This document shows, one piece after another, positions 14,449 through 21,230 of a stretch of DNA of 25,913 nt; position 1 is the first letter of the stretch, and the number at the start of each line of letters is the position of its first letter. The notes below the pieces were generated by a model that saw only the letters and a list, made by a program, of their open reading frames with translations, searched no databases and was not told where the DNA came from. The stretch is taken from the IMG/VR virus record IMGVR_UViG_3300025280_000144, positions 1 to 25,913 of that record; one strand, given 5' to 3'. The DNA is from a virus. A program made the translations under genes and the position numbers.

Positions 14449-16510
14449 CGTCTCCGTATCCTCTTCCTTTCTGTGCAGCAACTCTGTCAACGAGATTTTT
14501 CATGATCACGTTGTACGATTGGAGTTGAATACCTGCCTCCTTTGACTCTGCCTCTGCCAGATTGCGGATAATCTTGGAATGCCTCTCGGCGATCTCAGCA
14601 ACACATCTATCCGAATCAAGAGAGAGGTCGTGCTCAAGTTTCTTCTGATCCATGCCCAGGCGTATTGCCCGCTCTTCTGCTTCCATCCCAGCAGCAGGAT
14701 CAGGCTGCGGGCTAGTGACCAACAACTCAGTATCTTCAGGGCCGAGCACTGCATCAAATGCACGCTCACGGATAGCCCTCTGATTAACAAACGGATCGCC
14801 GCGGAACCCTAGTACGAATTCTGCTCTGGCCATCTGCTGCATATCGCTGACGACAGTTGGATCCGAGACTGGAACTATGTCTACGCCCTCTCCATAGTCC
14901 TCTCGGGCAATCGCCTGCTCCTCATCCATGACCTGGAAGTAGACCTGATCCTCCAGATACAACCGGTTGAGGCGGTAAAGCTTCCTCAATTCATGCTTCA
15001 ATGACCGATGGACTCTCTTGTAAATGGCAGAGAAAACCTTCATCCCTTGCTCTATCAGGGCCAGAGTCGTGGTTGCCGTTTGCTGGCGCGGCATCTCACC
15101 TGTCATCACGTCTTGAACTGAAGCTATCTCCTTTCCTGCATTGATAAGCAATCCAAGAAGCTGGAACAGAACAACCGATGGTCCTGGATGTTGGATCGGG
15201 AAAACCGCGTCTCGTATGTTCCCGCCCGGAGATTCCACCTTACGATACTCACCAGGCCGCATCATTATCTTGCCAGAAGATTGACCTGAGATCCTCAGAT
15301 CACCGCGCATAAACCCGCCGCCGGTGTTTTGAAGATGCCCGGCATCTAATAGGGCATTCAATATCGAATTGACTGTGCGGTTGATTGGCCCAAGCAACAG
15401 TCCAAACCCGATGTCATAGAACCCGCCATCGGGATCTCGGATGAATCCATACTTGGTGAAGCACTGAATCGGTTCGATCCGAATGATCTGCTGATTCTCG
15501 GGGTTAACCTTAATCCCCTCAGCATCAAACCTGGCAACCAACCGAACAATCTGAGCAGTCTCTTTATGTATGGTGACGATGTACGGCTCCAGGAACCCAT
15601 CATTGTCTAGGTCAAGCCAACGGTGCTGCTCCAAGAATTTGTGCGGGGCCTGTTCATCATCCCCAGATGTAACTGTCAGCCCAATCTCCACATCGAGATA
15701 CAGATTGGCTCGGATCCGTTCATCCACCTCATAGGGGTAGAGTTGGAACTCATGCGTGATACGTGGCGCACGATCCAGAGACGTGGCTCCCTGATTAACG
15801 ATCAGATTTCTTGGTGATATTGCCTCGGACTTAGCCTTTCCATCCGAAGTGTCGTACCATGTTTTGCGGAACATACACCCAGTGATCGCCAGTGTGTGCA
15901 GCAGCCTGTCAGTATCTTCTTCCCACTCCTCCATCTCCTCAGTAAGCTGATATGAGATGTGGGACGCCACACGATCAGCCCTGTCCTTCTTGTTCCCTGG
16001 CGTAACCTGCCAAACAGGTTGACCAGTATTTGGATCAAGAACAGGCCCACGAGGACCCATCAACGGGACGCCTTTGTCCGATCCCACGACCTTGCCTTTG
16101 ACGATGTTCTGCCCAGGAACAATGGCCGGGTAAGCACGGGCGGCAAACTGCACAGCAGCAGATGTGAGCAGCGGGTACTTGACGTTGGCAGCGTTGGGAA
16201 ACGGATACTGCTTAACGTCGGTGACTTGCAGAGCGAGATCCATAGCCCGCCCCATCTTGTCCATCCAAGCCGCACGGGACGACTCATCGATCTGATATTC
16301 CCGGAATACACGGTCCCCGATTGATCCTAGTTCGTCCTCTGAGAGTTCGACTGCTATGTTGTGATAGTCGAGATACGATTGCAGCCTGGCAAGAACCCCG
16401 TCTCCGCCATTAACGATTGACTGTTCTGGAGAAGGCTCACGCCATTCCCCATTCGCCTTATTTACTTCAACCACGGTGATGTCAACTGAACCAACATCTT
16501 CAATCGTCAT
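14339..16510 (-). CDS. Portal protein, P22 type
   Basis: 723 residues, about the length of P22 gp1 (725). It contains the family pattern from the N-terminal LPFPNAANVKYPLLTSAAVQFAARAYPAI-like segment (here KQYPFPNAANVKYPLL, about 98-113), ADRVASHISYQLTEEMEEW (about 177-195), LHTLAITGCMFRKTWYD, ISPRNLIVNQGATSLDRAPR, the wing and crown helices, and LIEQGMKVFSAIYKRVHRSLKHEL. The C-terminal ~40 residues are Gly/Pro-rich and overlap the next gene. The portal dodecamer occupies one capsid vertex, works with the terminase as the packaging channel and binds the gp4-like adaptor. ATGA overlap with the upstream gene at 16507-16510. Confidence 0.93.
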   Translation of the reverse strand: MTIEDVGSVDITVVEVNKANGEWREPSPEQSIVNGGDGVLARLQSYLDYHNIAVELSEDELGSIGDRVFREYQIDESSRAAWMDKMGRAMDLALQVTDVKQYPFPNAANVKYPLLTSAAVQFAARAYPAIVPGQNIVKGKVVGSDKGVPLMGPRGPVLDPNTGQPVWQVTPGNKKDRADRVASHISYQLTEEMEEWEEDTDRLLHTLAITGCMFRKTWYDTSDGKAKSEAISPRNLIVNQGATSLDRAPRITHEFQLYPYEVDERIRANLYLDVEIGLTVTSGDDEQAPHKFLEQHRWLDLDNDGFLEPYIVTIHKETAQIVRLVARFDAEGIKVNPENQQIIRIEPIQCFTKYGFIRDPDGGFYDIGFGLLLGPINRTVNSILNALLDAGHLQNTGGGFMRGDLRISGQSSGKIMMRPGEYRKVESPGGNIRDAVFPIQHPGPSVVLFQLLGLLINAGKEIASVQDVMTGEMPRQQTATTTLALIEQGMKVFSAIYKRVHRSLKHELRKLYRLNRLYLEDQVYFQVMDEEQAIAREDYGEGVDIVPVSDPTVVSDMQQMARAEFVLGFRGDPFVNQRAIRERAFDAVLGPEDTELLVTSPQPDPAAGMEAEERAIRLGMDQKKLEHDLSLDSDRCVAEIAERHSKIIRNLAEAESKEAGIQLQSYNVIMKNLVDRVAAQKGRGYGDDGANTGGVRGVETAPDNQGRVEIPRRPPQGPIGGLG

Positions 16511-16812
16511 GGTTTCTGCTTCCCATCAGTCCAAGCCATTCCATATTTCCTGTTCCTGACCGACCATTTCGGAGCCTCTTTCTTGACCACGATGTATCCG
16601 AATACATTGGATCGAAGCCGTTTCTGAACAAGGTGCACACAGCCTCCTATGTATAAGCCGTAAATCTTCTCCGCCAGACGGTTGACATCTTTGGATCTTT
16701 CAGACCGCCCAATGACCCGTTCAGTCGCTAGATCACCCTCATAGTATCTTAGGCAATCGCCTGGTCTAGAGGCTTTCACCCATCTATCAATAGAGCCTGG
16801 AGATACCACCAC
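16507..16812 (-). CDS. Small phage protein between terminase and portal
   Basis: About 101 residues if started at GTG 16812, just before SPGSIDRWVKASRPGDCLRYYEGDLA. Later come VNRLAEKIYGLYIGGCVHLVQKRL and FGYIVVKKEAP. The G-D-x-L-x-Y-x-x-G-D/F-L-A opening and the LVQKR stretch resemble small phage proteins that usually begin near the S-x-x-x-W motif, which is why I prefer the GTG. A frame extension to GTG 16869 would overlap terL by 50 bases. The stop overlaps the portal start as ATGA. Function unknown. Confidence 0.65.
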   Translation of the reverse strand: MVVSPGSIDRWVKASRPGDCLRYYEGDLATERVIGRSERSKDVNRLAEKIYGLYIGGCVHLVQKRLRSNVFGYIVVKKEAPKWSVRNRKYGMAWTDGKQKP

Positions 16813-16819
16813 ACCCTCA

Positions 16820-18379
16820 TCAGTACCCTGTATCTGGGTCTTGCCCGATTGCAAAATCTTCGATATCACCCGTCTCTGGTGGATGCACAGGATGCGCGAA
16901 GGTCAACGCTGCTGCATCTCCCCCATCCGGCGATAGATTTAACCGCGCACGGATTCTGTCCTTAGACTCCAAGACAATCTGCTGCGATGCGTTGTACTTG
17001 TATCCTGGCGCAGTCATTTCACCATCGAGAGTGTCGTTATCAGGGATGCTCACGCCTCCAGGGTCAAGCAACCAACTCCGAAGCTCACCCCACATCTCAG
17101 CACGTTTGTTGGCGTAGAGACGGCCATCATCGGCCTTGCTTCCAAAGTTAATGAGCGTGAGGTTGCGGTAGTTCCTAGCCCGCAGGATGTCATATACCGC
17201 TGCTCCGCCACCGCCCGAGTCCAGAAAACACTGAGCTGGCATAGTGCGATCAATAACCCGAGCCAGCTTCCCAGCAATGTCTTCAGTATCTCCAGAATGG
17301 AAACGGAGATTCACCTCATCACCCATCACTCTGCCTCGACGAGACATAAACCAATTGTAGTCCCGTTCGCCACGGGCAAAGTCGCAACCAATCACCAATG
17401 CAGCGTGGTCCTGCCTCATGTCCTCCGCCTTTCGCGCACGCAGTACGCATTCCGGAGAAATGAAAGCGCCCTCACGAGAGGCCCTGAATGCCTCTTCCGA
17501 TGTCGCTGGGTATTCTTGCCGAAATCTCCAACAGATTTCGTCAGGTGGCAAGCCATCCGCCGACGCCATATCGGAGTTCTTTCTCCACGCCCAGTGGATC
17601 TGGGGTGGAGTTAGATTATGAGCCTCGGCATATTCTAGAAATGCTGGCGGCAACGATATATCGTCGTCAGGCTCAGAGATATAATCGCTGTGGACAAACC
17701 AAGGAACGAACACCGCCTGATAGTCAGACTCCCCAGCCTCGGCTGCCTTATACATCCCAAAATAGAGGCCAGCAGCCCCCTGTGCGGTCGATTCCAACCA
17801 CACCTCAGTTCCATCAACGTCCGGCACCGCCTGAAGCACGCCGCTGGCATGCTCCTCAGCATTGGGCCATGAAGCCACCTCTGATCCGTGGAAAAACTGA
17901 ATCGTATCTGATCGCCCAATGCCGATGGTCTTTGCCGTACCCACCCGATAGCCGGAGTCGAGGTCACCAAAGCTTAATTCCTTGGCCGATGCCGCTATGA
18001 TTGAAGGCTTCACCATATCTGGGCAGTTCTCGTGGAAGCGCCGGGCCATAGCGAAGATGTTGTCCGTAGCGGCGTCAAGATGCGTGAGGATGAACGCCCT
18101 AACCGCTGGCGTGTGTGTAACCCGCCAATAGAACCGACCCTCAACATAGGTTGACACGCCAGGCTGTCTGGCCTTGAGGACAATCAATCTCACACGGCCT
18201 GTGTCAGACAGTTGGGCTTGAGCGATCCTGTGGATTTCTTGTTGGACAGCATTCAGAACGAGAGGTTCGATCTGTCCAGCCTTCGTTCTGATCTTTAGGC
18301 AACGCTCCGCGTAGTGCGGAAAATCGTCTTTCAAATGCTGCCTAATCCGCTTTTCACGATCCGAGAGTGCTGCCCTCAA
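16820..18379 (-). CDS. terL: Terminase large subunit
   Basis: 519 residues. The N-terminal ATPase has the Walker A variant ARQPGVST (70-77) and a GSEVASW segment (165-171) at the Walker B/acidic position, followed by the coupling region with WLESTAQG (194-201). The C-terminal RNase H-like nuclease shows acidic residues at D333 (IGCDFARG), D387 (FLDSGGGG) and D488 (SPDGGDAAALTFA). It drives DNA into the procapsid through the portal and cuts the concatemer. The best start is TTG 18379, overlapping terS by 26 bases; no ATG occurs in the early part of the frame. It forms a unit with terS directly upstream. Confidence 0.93.
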   Translation of the reverse strand: MRAALSDREKRIRQHLKDDFPHYAERCLKIRTKAGQIEPLVLNAVQQEIHRIAQAQLSDTGRVRLIVLKARQPGVSTYVEGRFYWRVTHTPAVRAFILTHLDAATDNIFAMARRFHENCPDMVKPSIIAASAKELSFGDLDSGYRVGTAKTIGIGRSDTIQFFHGSEVASWPNAEEHASGVLQAVPDVDGTEVWLESTAQGAAGLYFGMYKAAEAGESDYQAVFVPWFVHSDYISEPDDDISLPPAFLEYAEAHNLTPPQIHWAWRKNSDMASADGLPPDEICWRFRQEYPATSEEAFRASREGAFISPECVLRARKAEDMRQDHAALVIGCDFARGERDYNWFMSRRGRVMGDEVNLRFHSGDTEDIAGKLARVIDRTMPAQCFLDSGGGGAAVYDILRARNYRNLTLINFGSKADDGRLYANKRAEMWGELRSWLLDPGGVSIPDNDTLDGEMTAPGYKYNASQQIVLESKDRIRARLNLSPDGGDAAALTFAHPVHPPETGDIEDFAIGQDPDTGY

Positions 18380-18683
18380 GCTCGCTCAATGCCTCCTCAT
18401 GCGTTAATTCCAGTCCGCCACTGTGTTCTATAGCGGCCAGCCTCGGGTGCATATACGGCGCACAATCCTTGGCAACTACAGCAGCCTTCAACTGAATCTC
18501 TCTCACCAACCCTAGATCGTCTGTCTGCTCGGCCTCGGCCCACAGACTACGCATCGTTCCGACCATCACCTCAAGTGGAGTTATACCCTGGTCAGCCAAA
18601 GCCGCAGCAGCCGCTCTGGCCTTCTGCGATTTCGTGTGCTTGTTCTTGCTACCCTTTGGCCTGCCGCGCTGTCGCTGCTCCAT
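18354..18683 (-). CDS. terS: Terminase small subunit
   Basis: 109 residues beginning MEQRQRGRPKGSKNKHTKSQ, a basic, AT-hook-like arm, then ALADQGITPLEVMVGTMRSL and a helical segment with KAAVVAKDCAPYMHPRLAAIEHSGG. This G-R-P-K-G-S-x-N-K ... G-x-T-P-L-E-V-M ... A-A-P-Y-x-H-P-R-L-A pattern is characteristic of one class of phage TerS. The protein recognises the packaging site and stimulates TerL. The RQRGRP codons are an exact 23-bp repeat of DNA in the 751-residue gene. The pac or cos sequence is probably near or inside this gene, but I cannot point to it. Confidence 0.88.
   Translation of the reverse strand: MEQRQRGRPKGSKNKHTKSQKARAAAAALADQGITPLEVMVGTMRSLWAEAEQTDDLGLVREIQLKAAVVAKDCAPYMHPRLAAIEHSGGLELTHEEALSELEGSTLGS
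18656..18678. repeat. 23-bp dispersed repeat, copy B (in terS)
   Basis: Exact second copy of the 13167-13189 repeat, in the same orientation and codon phase. It encodes the QRQRGRP arm of TerS. Confidence 0.9.
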
Positions 18684-18717
18684 TTCTAATTTATTCTATC
18701 CTCGATGCCTCGATCAG

Positions 18718-18801
18718 TTAGTCGCTCTTCCTCCAAAACAGCACAGCATCCTTTGCTTTCCGCCATGCGCTTGTAATCCAAACCATTGTCCGTTCAATCA
18801 T
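18718..18801 (-). CDS. Possible 27-residue mini-gene upstream of terS
   Basis: The reverse frame from ATG 18801 to TAA 18718 encodes 27 residues with several Trp and Lys/Arg (MIERTMVWITSAWRKAKDAV, then a short tail). The ATG shares its first base with the TAA stop of the 46-residue gene (TAATG), a coupling used elsewhere in this operon. There is no independent evidence of conservation. It could be real or just a leader open frame before terS, which itself lacks a strong Shine-Dalgarno. Confidence 0.4.
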   Translation of the reverse strand: MIERTMVWITSAWRKAKDAVLFWRKSD

Positions 18802-18941
18802 TATTTTTTCCGCGGTTTAGTTCTGGGAACTCTCTTCGCAGGATGGATTGCGCGTCCCTGTTGCAAGGCACTTGATTTTTTCCTATAGACCTTCCCCGTC
18901 TTCCCATAACGCCATCCGCCAGGGACTCGCTGAAGAGGCAT
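18801..18941 (-). CDS. Small, highly basic phage protein (46 residues)
   Basis: The reverse frame from ATG 18941, preceded by AAGG at a seven-base spacing, encodes MPLQRVPGGWRYGKTGKVY followed by RKKSSALQQGRAIHPAKRV and a Lys/Arg-rich end. The pattern G-G-W/Y-R-W/Y-G-K-x-G-K-x-Y ... A-x-x-Q-G-R-A-I is that of a small phage protein often found near terminase or head genes, although nothing is known to me of its function. It would be the first gene of the leftward late operon, downstream of the promoter candidate at 18997-19026. Confidence 0.68.
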   Translation of the reverse strand: MPLQRVPGGWRYGKTGKVYRKKSSALQQGRAIHPAKRVPRTKPRKK

Positions 18942-18996
18942 GTGCTAGCCTTATGATGTGTGAAAGGAGATTCTGGTCGTAGTGATGCGCTCGTCG

Positions 18997-19026
18997 AATA
19001 TACATCCCCTATACCAAATAGGGCAA
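18997..19026 (-). promoter_or_regulatory. Candidate leftward (late operon) promoter
   Basis: On the minus strand TTGCCC (19021-19026) and TATATT (18997-19002) are separated by 18 bases, a reasonable sigma70-like match. The site is about 56 bases upstream of the first small gene before terS. A perfect inverted repeat lies between the two boxes. Confidence 0.45.
19007..19023. promoter_or_regulatory. Inverted repeat (operator candidate) within the promoter
   Basis: CCCTAT (19007-19012) and ATAGGG (19018-19023) are perfect arms around a five-base centre. The repeat sits between the -35 and -10 boxes of the leftward promoter candidate, where a bound regulator would block RNA polymerase. Confidence 0.45.
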
Positions 19027-19059
19027 CAATTCAACCCGCAAAACACAAAACATGGTGAA

Positions 19060-19090
19060 TAATGTTAGATCCTCTCTGGCTGTCCATAGC
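19060..19090. repeat. 31-bp dispersed repeat, copy B (intergenic)
   Basis: Second copy of the 11512-11542 repeat with one mismatch. Here it is non-coding, upstream of the leftward promoter candidate and about 45 bases before the rightward one. A stop codon precedes it in the frame that would match the 751-residue protein, so it is not a working gene fragment. Confidence 0.88.
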
Positions 19091-19135
19091 TATTGTCTGT
19101 CTCCTCGTAGCCATTATCTTAGTTGCTCCAGACAC

Positions 19136-19165
19136 TTGACACAGCGTAAACTTTTGGGCTACGTT
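19136..19165 (+). promoter_or_regulatory. Candidate rightward promoter
   Basis: A perfect TTGACA (19136-19141) is followed after 18 bases by TACGTT (19160-19165), a weak -10. It would drive the two small rightward genes beginning at 19202. Confidence 0.45.
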
Positions 19166-19201
19166 GTAGCACGTGAGACGATAAACATACGAGGTAACAG
19201 A

Positions 19202-19363
19202 ATGAGCCTGCACCATGTCGTCGAGAGCTACCTTGAGGATATGTTCGAGGAATGCCATGCCGAAGCAGTTTTGACATTAACACCACGAGGGTATTCAGAC
19301 AGCGAAATCGAGGCTGCCGCGGTGCGGTGGTTTGAAGAAAAGAAAATGTCATGTCAATACTGA
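19202..19363 (+). CDS. Small acidic protein, unknown
   Basis: 53 residues from ATG 19202 (MSLHHVVESYLEDMFEECHA...), helical and acidic, ending AAAVRWFEEKKMSCQY. A GAGGTAACAG ribosome site lies just before it; the frame is open further upstream to 19052, but that extension crosses the promoter and the 31-bp repeat. First of two rightward genes lying between two leftward operons. No family recognised; the place is typical of small early regulators or host-takeover proteins. Confidence 0.6.
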   Translation: MSLHHVVESYLEDMFEECHAEAVLTLTPRGYSDSEIEAAAVRWFEEKKMSCQY

Positions 19364-19386
19364 TCGATTCATCGAGGAAATGAGAA

Positions 19387-19584
19387 ATGGAATTCGATGT
19401 CAGTGTCCACCAAAGAAAAAAAGATGACCCTGGAGTCATGTTTACAGCAAGGGTACAAGATCACAAACTAGCGGAAACCATCACCGCCGCCTACGCTTTG
19501 GGTGAGGGTGTTGATCATGTCCAGGTCCGAGTAGTAACTAAAACTAACCAGCAATCCAGTCCGAGAGTGCAGTCAATCCTGTGA
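19387..19584 (+). CDS. Small protein, unknown, convergent with the replication block
   Basis: 65 residues (MEFDVSVHQRKKDDPGVMFT..., then HKLAETITAAYALGEGVDHVQVRVV), a plausible small alpha/beta fold with an N-terminal beta-strand. It has a GAGGAA ribosome site and starts 23 bases after the previous stop. Its last 41 bases overlap, tail to tail, with the end of the leftward gene 19544-20005, so the two transcripts can pair at their 3' ends. No family recognised. Confidence 0.6.
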   Translation: MEFDVSVHQRKKDDPGVMFTARVQDHKLAETITAAYALGEGVDHVQVRVVTKTNQQSSPRVQSIL

Positions 19585-20005
19585 TCAGCAGCCCACCGGC
19601 GCGTTTGAGTTGTCGTACTGGTGGGATCTGACCCGAGTTCACTAGCCACGTAGGCCACCGCTCATACACTACAACATCGTCAACCTCATACTTGCACGCA
19701 CGCCCACCTGCGTTGATTAGAACCTCACAACCCTCCCTCCATCGTCTCTCTACAACCTGTTCAGCATGATCGGATAGCTCAGAGAATCTCCCAACCCCCG
19801 CCCGCTTGGGCTTAGTTCTTCCAAGGACTTTTCCAGCGAGTTCACTGTATCGCATGCCAGCATTGTGCATATCCTGGCTTATGATTTGTCGGGCTAACAG
19901 ACAGCCAAGCGGGTATTCAGCCAGCACAGGATCGCCGTGTGGTCCGACGATAGCGATCTTGCGAGCCATCGCCTCCGGGGTCCCCGGATCATCGTCGCGA
20001 GCCAT
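19544..20005 (-). CDS. Unknown phage protein at the end of the replication block
   Basis: 153 residues. It contains DPVLAEYPLGCLLARQIISQDMHNAGMRY (in pieces), a basic KVLGRTKPKRAGVGRFSELSD and a helix HAEQVVERRWREGCEVLINAGGRACKYEVDDVVVYER. The start overlaps the RusA-like gene by 17 bases; a second in-frame ATG 12 codons later is possible. It lies where many phages encode a late-gene activator or antiterminator, just downstream of the resolvase, and the helical, basic centre would allow nucleic-acid binding. I cannot assign a function. Confidence 0.65.
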   Translation of the reverse strand: MARDDDPGTPEAMARKIAIVGPHGDPVLAEYPLGCLLARQIISQDMHNAGMRYSELAGKVLGRTKPKRAGVGRFSELSDHAEQVVERRWREGCEVLINAGGRACKYEVDDVVVYERWPTWLVNSGQIPPVRQLKRAGGLLITGLTALSDWIAG

Positions 20006-20396
20006 ATACTCCAGGCCTAACCATCCACTCTAAACGCGGACGTTCACGATCTATGCAGTGTGTCACATGGAATTCACGCACCTGCCGATCTTTACAATAG
20101 ATGAATCCCTCCATCGCTCTAAATACTAAGCTTGGATCCAGAAAGCTCGAACTCTCACTTGGAGCGTACATCCGCAAGGCAGCCGCTAATGGCCCATTGA
20201 GCAGTGGGTCGAGCTTGAGAAGTTGTTGACGGACATGATCCACGTACTTACGCGGTTGCAGTGACTTTGCTGATAAACAAAGCTTGCCAGTCTTGGGATT
20301 CCGCACCATGCGGCGCGAGTTGCTAGGAAGACCCAGGATCACACCACGATGGATGTTCGGCATGGATGGATATGATGTCTCAGCTATGGAGATCAC
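19989..20396 (-). CDS. RusA-like Holliday-junction resolvase, divergent
   Basis: 135 residues. It begins, from GTG 20396, ISIAETSYPSMPNIHRGVILGLPSNSRRMV, and later has LNGPLAAALRMYAP, SFLDPSLVFRAMEGFIYCKDRQVREFHVTH, which aligns by eye with the RusA core RRDLDN...LDALTG..Y.DDRQV. Asp87 and Asp103 match two of the catalytic acidic residues, but the first Asp of the D-x-D-N pair is Phe here. RusA resolves branched recombination intermediates before packaging. The gene begins at the GTG carried by the 25-bp repeat; no Shine-Dalgarno is seen. ATG 20363 is an alternative start. Confidence 0.72.
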   Translation of the reverse strand: MISIAETSYPSMPNIHRGVILGLPSNSRRMVRNPKTGKLCLSAKSLQPRKYVDHVRQQLLKLDPLLNGPLAAALRMYAPSESSSFLDPSLVFRAMEGFIYCKDRQVREFHVTHCIDRERPRLEWMVRPGVYGSRR

Positions 20397-20416
20397 CAGA
20401 GGGTCTTACTCATGCC
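20392..20416. repeat. 25-bp direct repeat flanking the methyltransferase gene, copy 1
   Basis: A perfect 25-mer starting atcaccagagggtcttactc occurs here and at 21206-21230. On the minus strand it contains the stop codon of the methyltransferase (20410-20412) and ends in the GTG start of the RusA-like gene. Confidence 0.95.
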
Positions 20417-21210
20417 AGCATATCAATCTGCTCTAACTTGGGCACTCGCGAATCTATGAACAGATCCGGCTGTCTGTAAGCGTCTTCGATCCGCTTGCAG
20501 GCGATGTCAAAATACTTTGGTTCGATCTCGATGCCAATGAATGAGCGGCCTAACTTGGCACAAGCGACGCCTGTGGTACCGCTGCCCATGAATGGGTCCA
20601 GAACAGAATCTCCAACTGCAGTCGCAGCGCCTATGCAGCGACGAGGTATTTCAACCGGGAACGATACTGGGTGTTCTTTGTGCTGCTCCTTGTTGATTCT
20701 CCAAACTGTTCCCAACCCTGCATGGTCTTGGTTCCATGTCCATTTATCTCGCACGAACCAAAGAATCCGCTCATCAAATCGGCAAAACATTCGAGCGTTG
20801 AACATCATCCCGCCGCCACGGTCCCATACCACTTCTTGTCTCAATGTCCATCCCACTGGGGCAAACCACTGAATAGGATGGGAGACACAGCCATCTCGCC
20901 ATCGGAGCTGATGGTTATAGAAAAGGCTGCAATCGTCCGTAGCATTTATCAGCGCGAATATTTTGTTTTGCCAGGGCACATACACGTCTTCCGACATAGA
21001 ATCCGCATATCCGCGCTCGCGTAGTGCCTCCACCCATGCCGCGCCGCCATCTGACTGAGCCCACATTCCAGTGGGCTGGTCAGGGATCCCCCCTAACGTG
21101 TTGTATGGCGGGGAAGTAACTACCGCATCCACCTTCCCCAACGTCGGCAGAATCTTCAAGCAGTCGCCCAGATAGAGCGTGGCGTTGCCGATCTGAGCGG
21201 GTTTAATCAC
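20410..21210 (-). CDS. DNA adenine/cytosine-N4 methyltransferase
   Basis: 266 residues with the amino-methyltransferase catalytic motif IV DAVVTSPPYN (28-37) before the SAM-binding motif I DPFMGSGTTGVACAKLGRSFIGIEIEP (205-231), the order of the beta class. The target-recognition region lies between them. It transfers a methyl group from SAM to adenine N6 or cytosine N4. No restriction partner is present, so it may protect phage DNA from host restriction or mark DNA for regulation. The start is GTG 21210. The gene is framed by the 25-bp repeat at both ends, suggesting insertion as a cassette. Confidence 0.92.
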   Translation of the reverse strand: MIKPAQIGNATLYLGDCLKILPTLGKVDAVVTSPPYNTLGGIPDQPTGMWAQSDGGAAWVEALRERGYADSMSEDVYVPWQNKIFALINATDDCSLFYNHQLRWRDGCVSHPIQWFAPVGWTLRQEVVWDRGGGMMFNARMFCRFDERILWFVRDKWTWNQDHAGLGTVWRINKEQHKEHPVSFPVEIPRRCIGAATAVGDSVLDPFMGSGTTGVACAKLGRSFIGIEIEPKYFDIACKRIEDAYRQPDLFIDSRVPKLEQIDMLA

Positions 21211-21230
21211 CAGAGGGTCTTACTCATGCC
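21206..21230. repeat. 25-bp direct repeat flanking the methyltransferase gene, copy 2
   Basis: Perfect second copy. On the minus strand it carries the TAA of the 58-residue gene (21220-21222) and ends in the GTG start of the methyltransferase. Read from its internal ATG it encodes a six-residue frame MSKTLW whose TGA overlaps the GTG. Confidence 0.95.

Noticed and set aside
17488-18000. 170-codon rightward open frame inside terL
   Set aside because: Antisense to the well-supported terminase gene; composition is Pro/Arg/Gln-rich without any motif.
18968-19058. 25-codon rightward frame starting near 18984 after GGAG
   Set aside because: The GGAG is about 14 bases from the ATG, too far, and the frame crosses the leftward promoter candidate with no sign of coding.
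19060-19090. Pseudogene copy of the 751-residue gene upstream of terS
   Set aside because: Only 31 bases match and the matching frame has a stop directly before the repeat; there is no further homology on either side, so it is treated as a dispersed repeat.
19031-19258. 75-codon leftward frame over the 31-bp repeat
   Set aside because: It overlaps the better-supported rightward gene at 19202 and both promoters, has no ribosome site and reads as random sequence.
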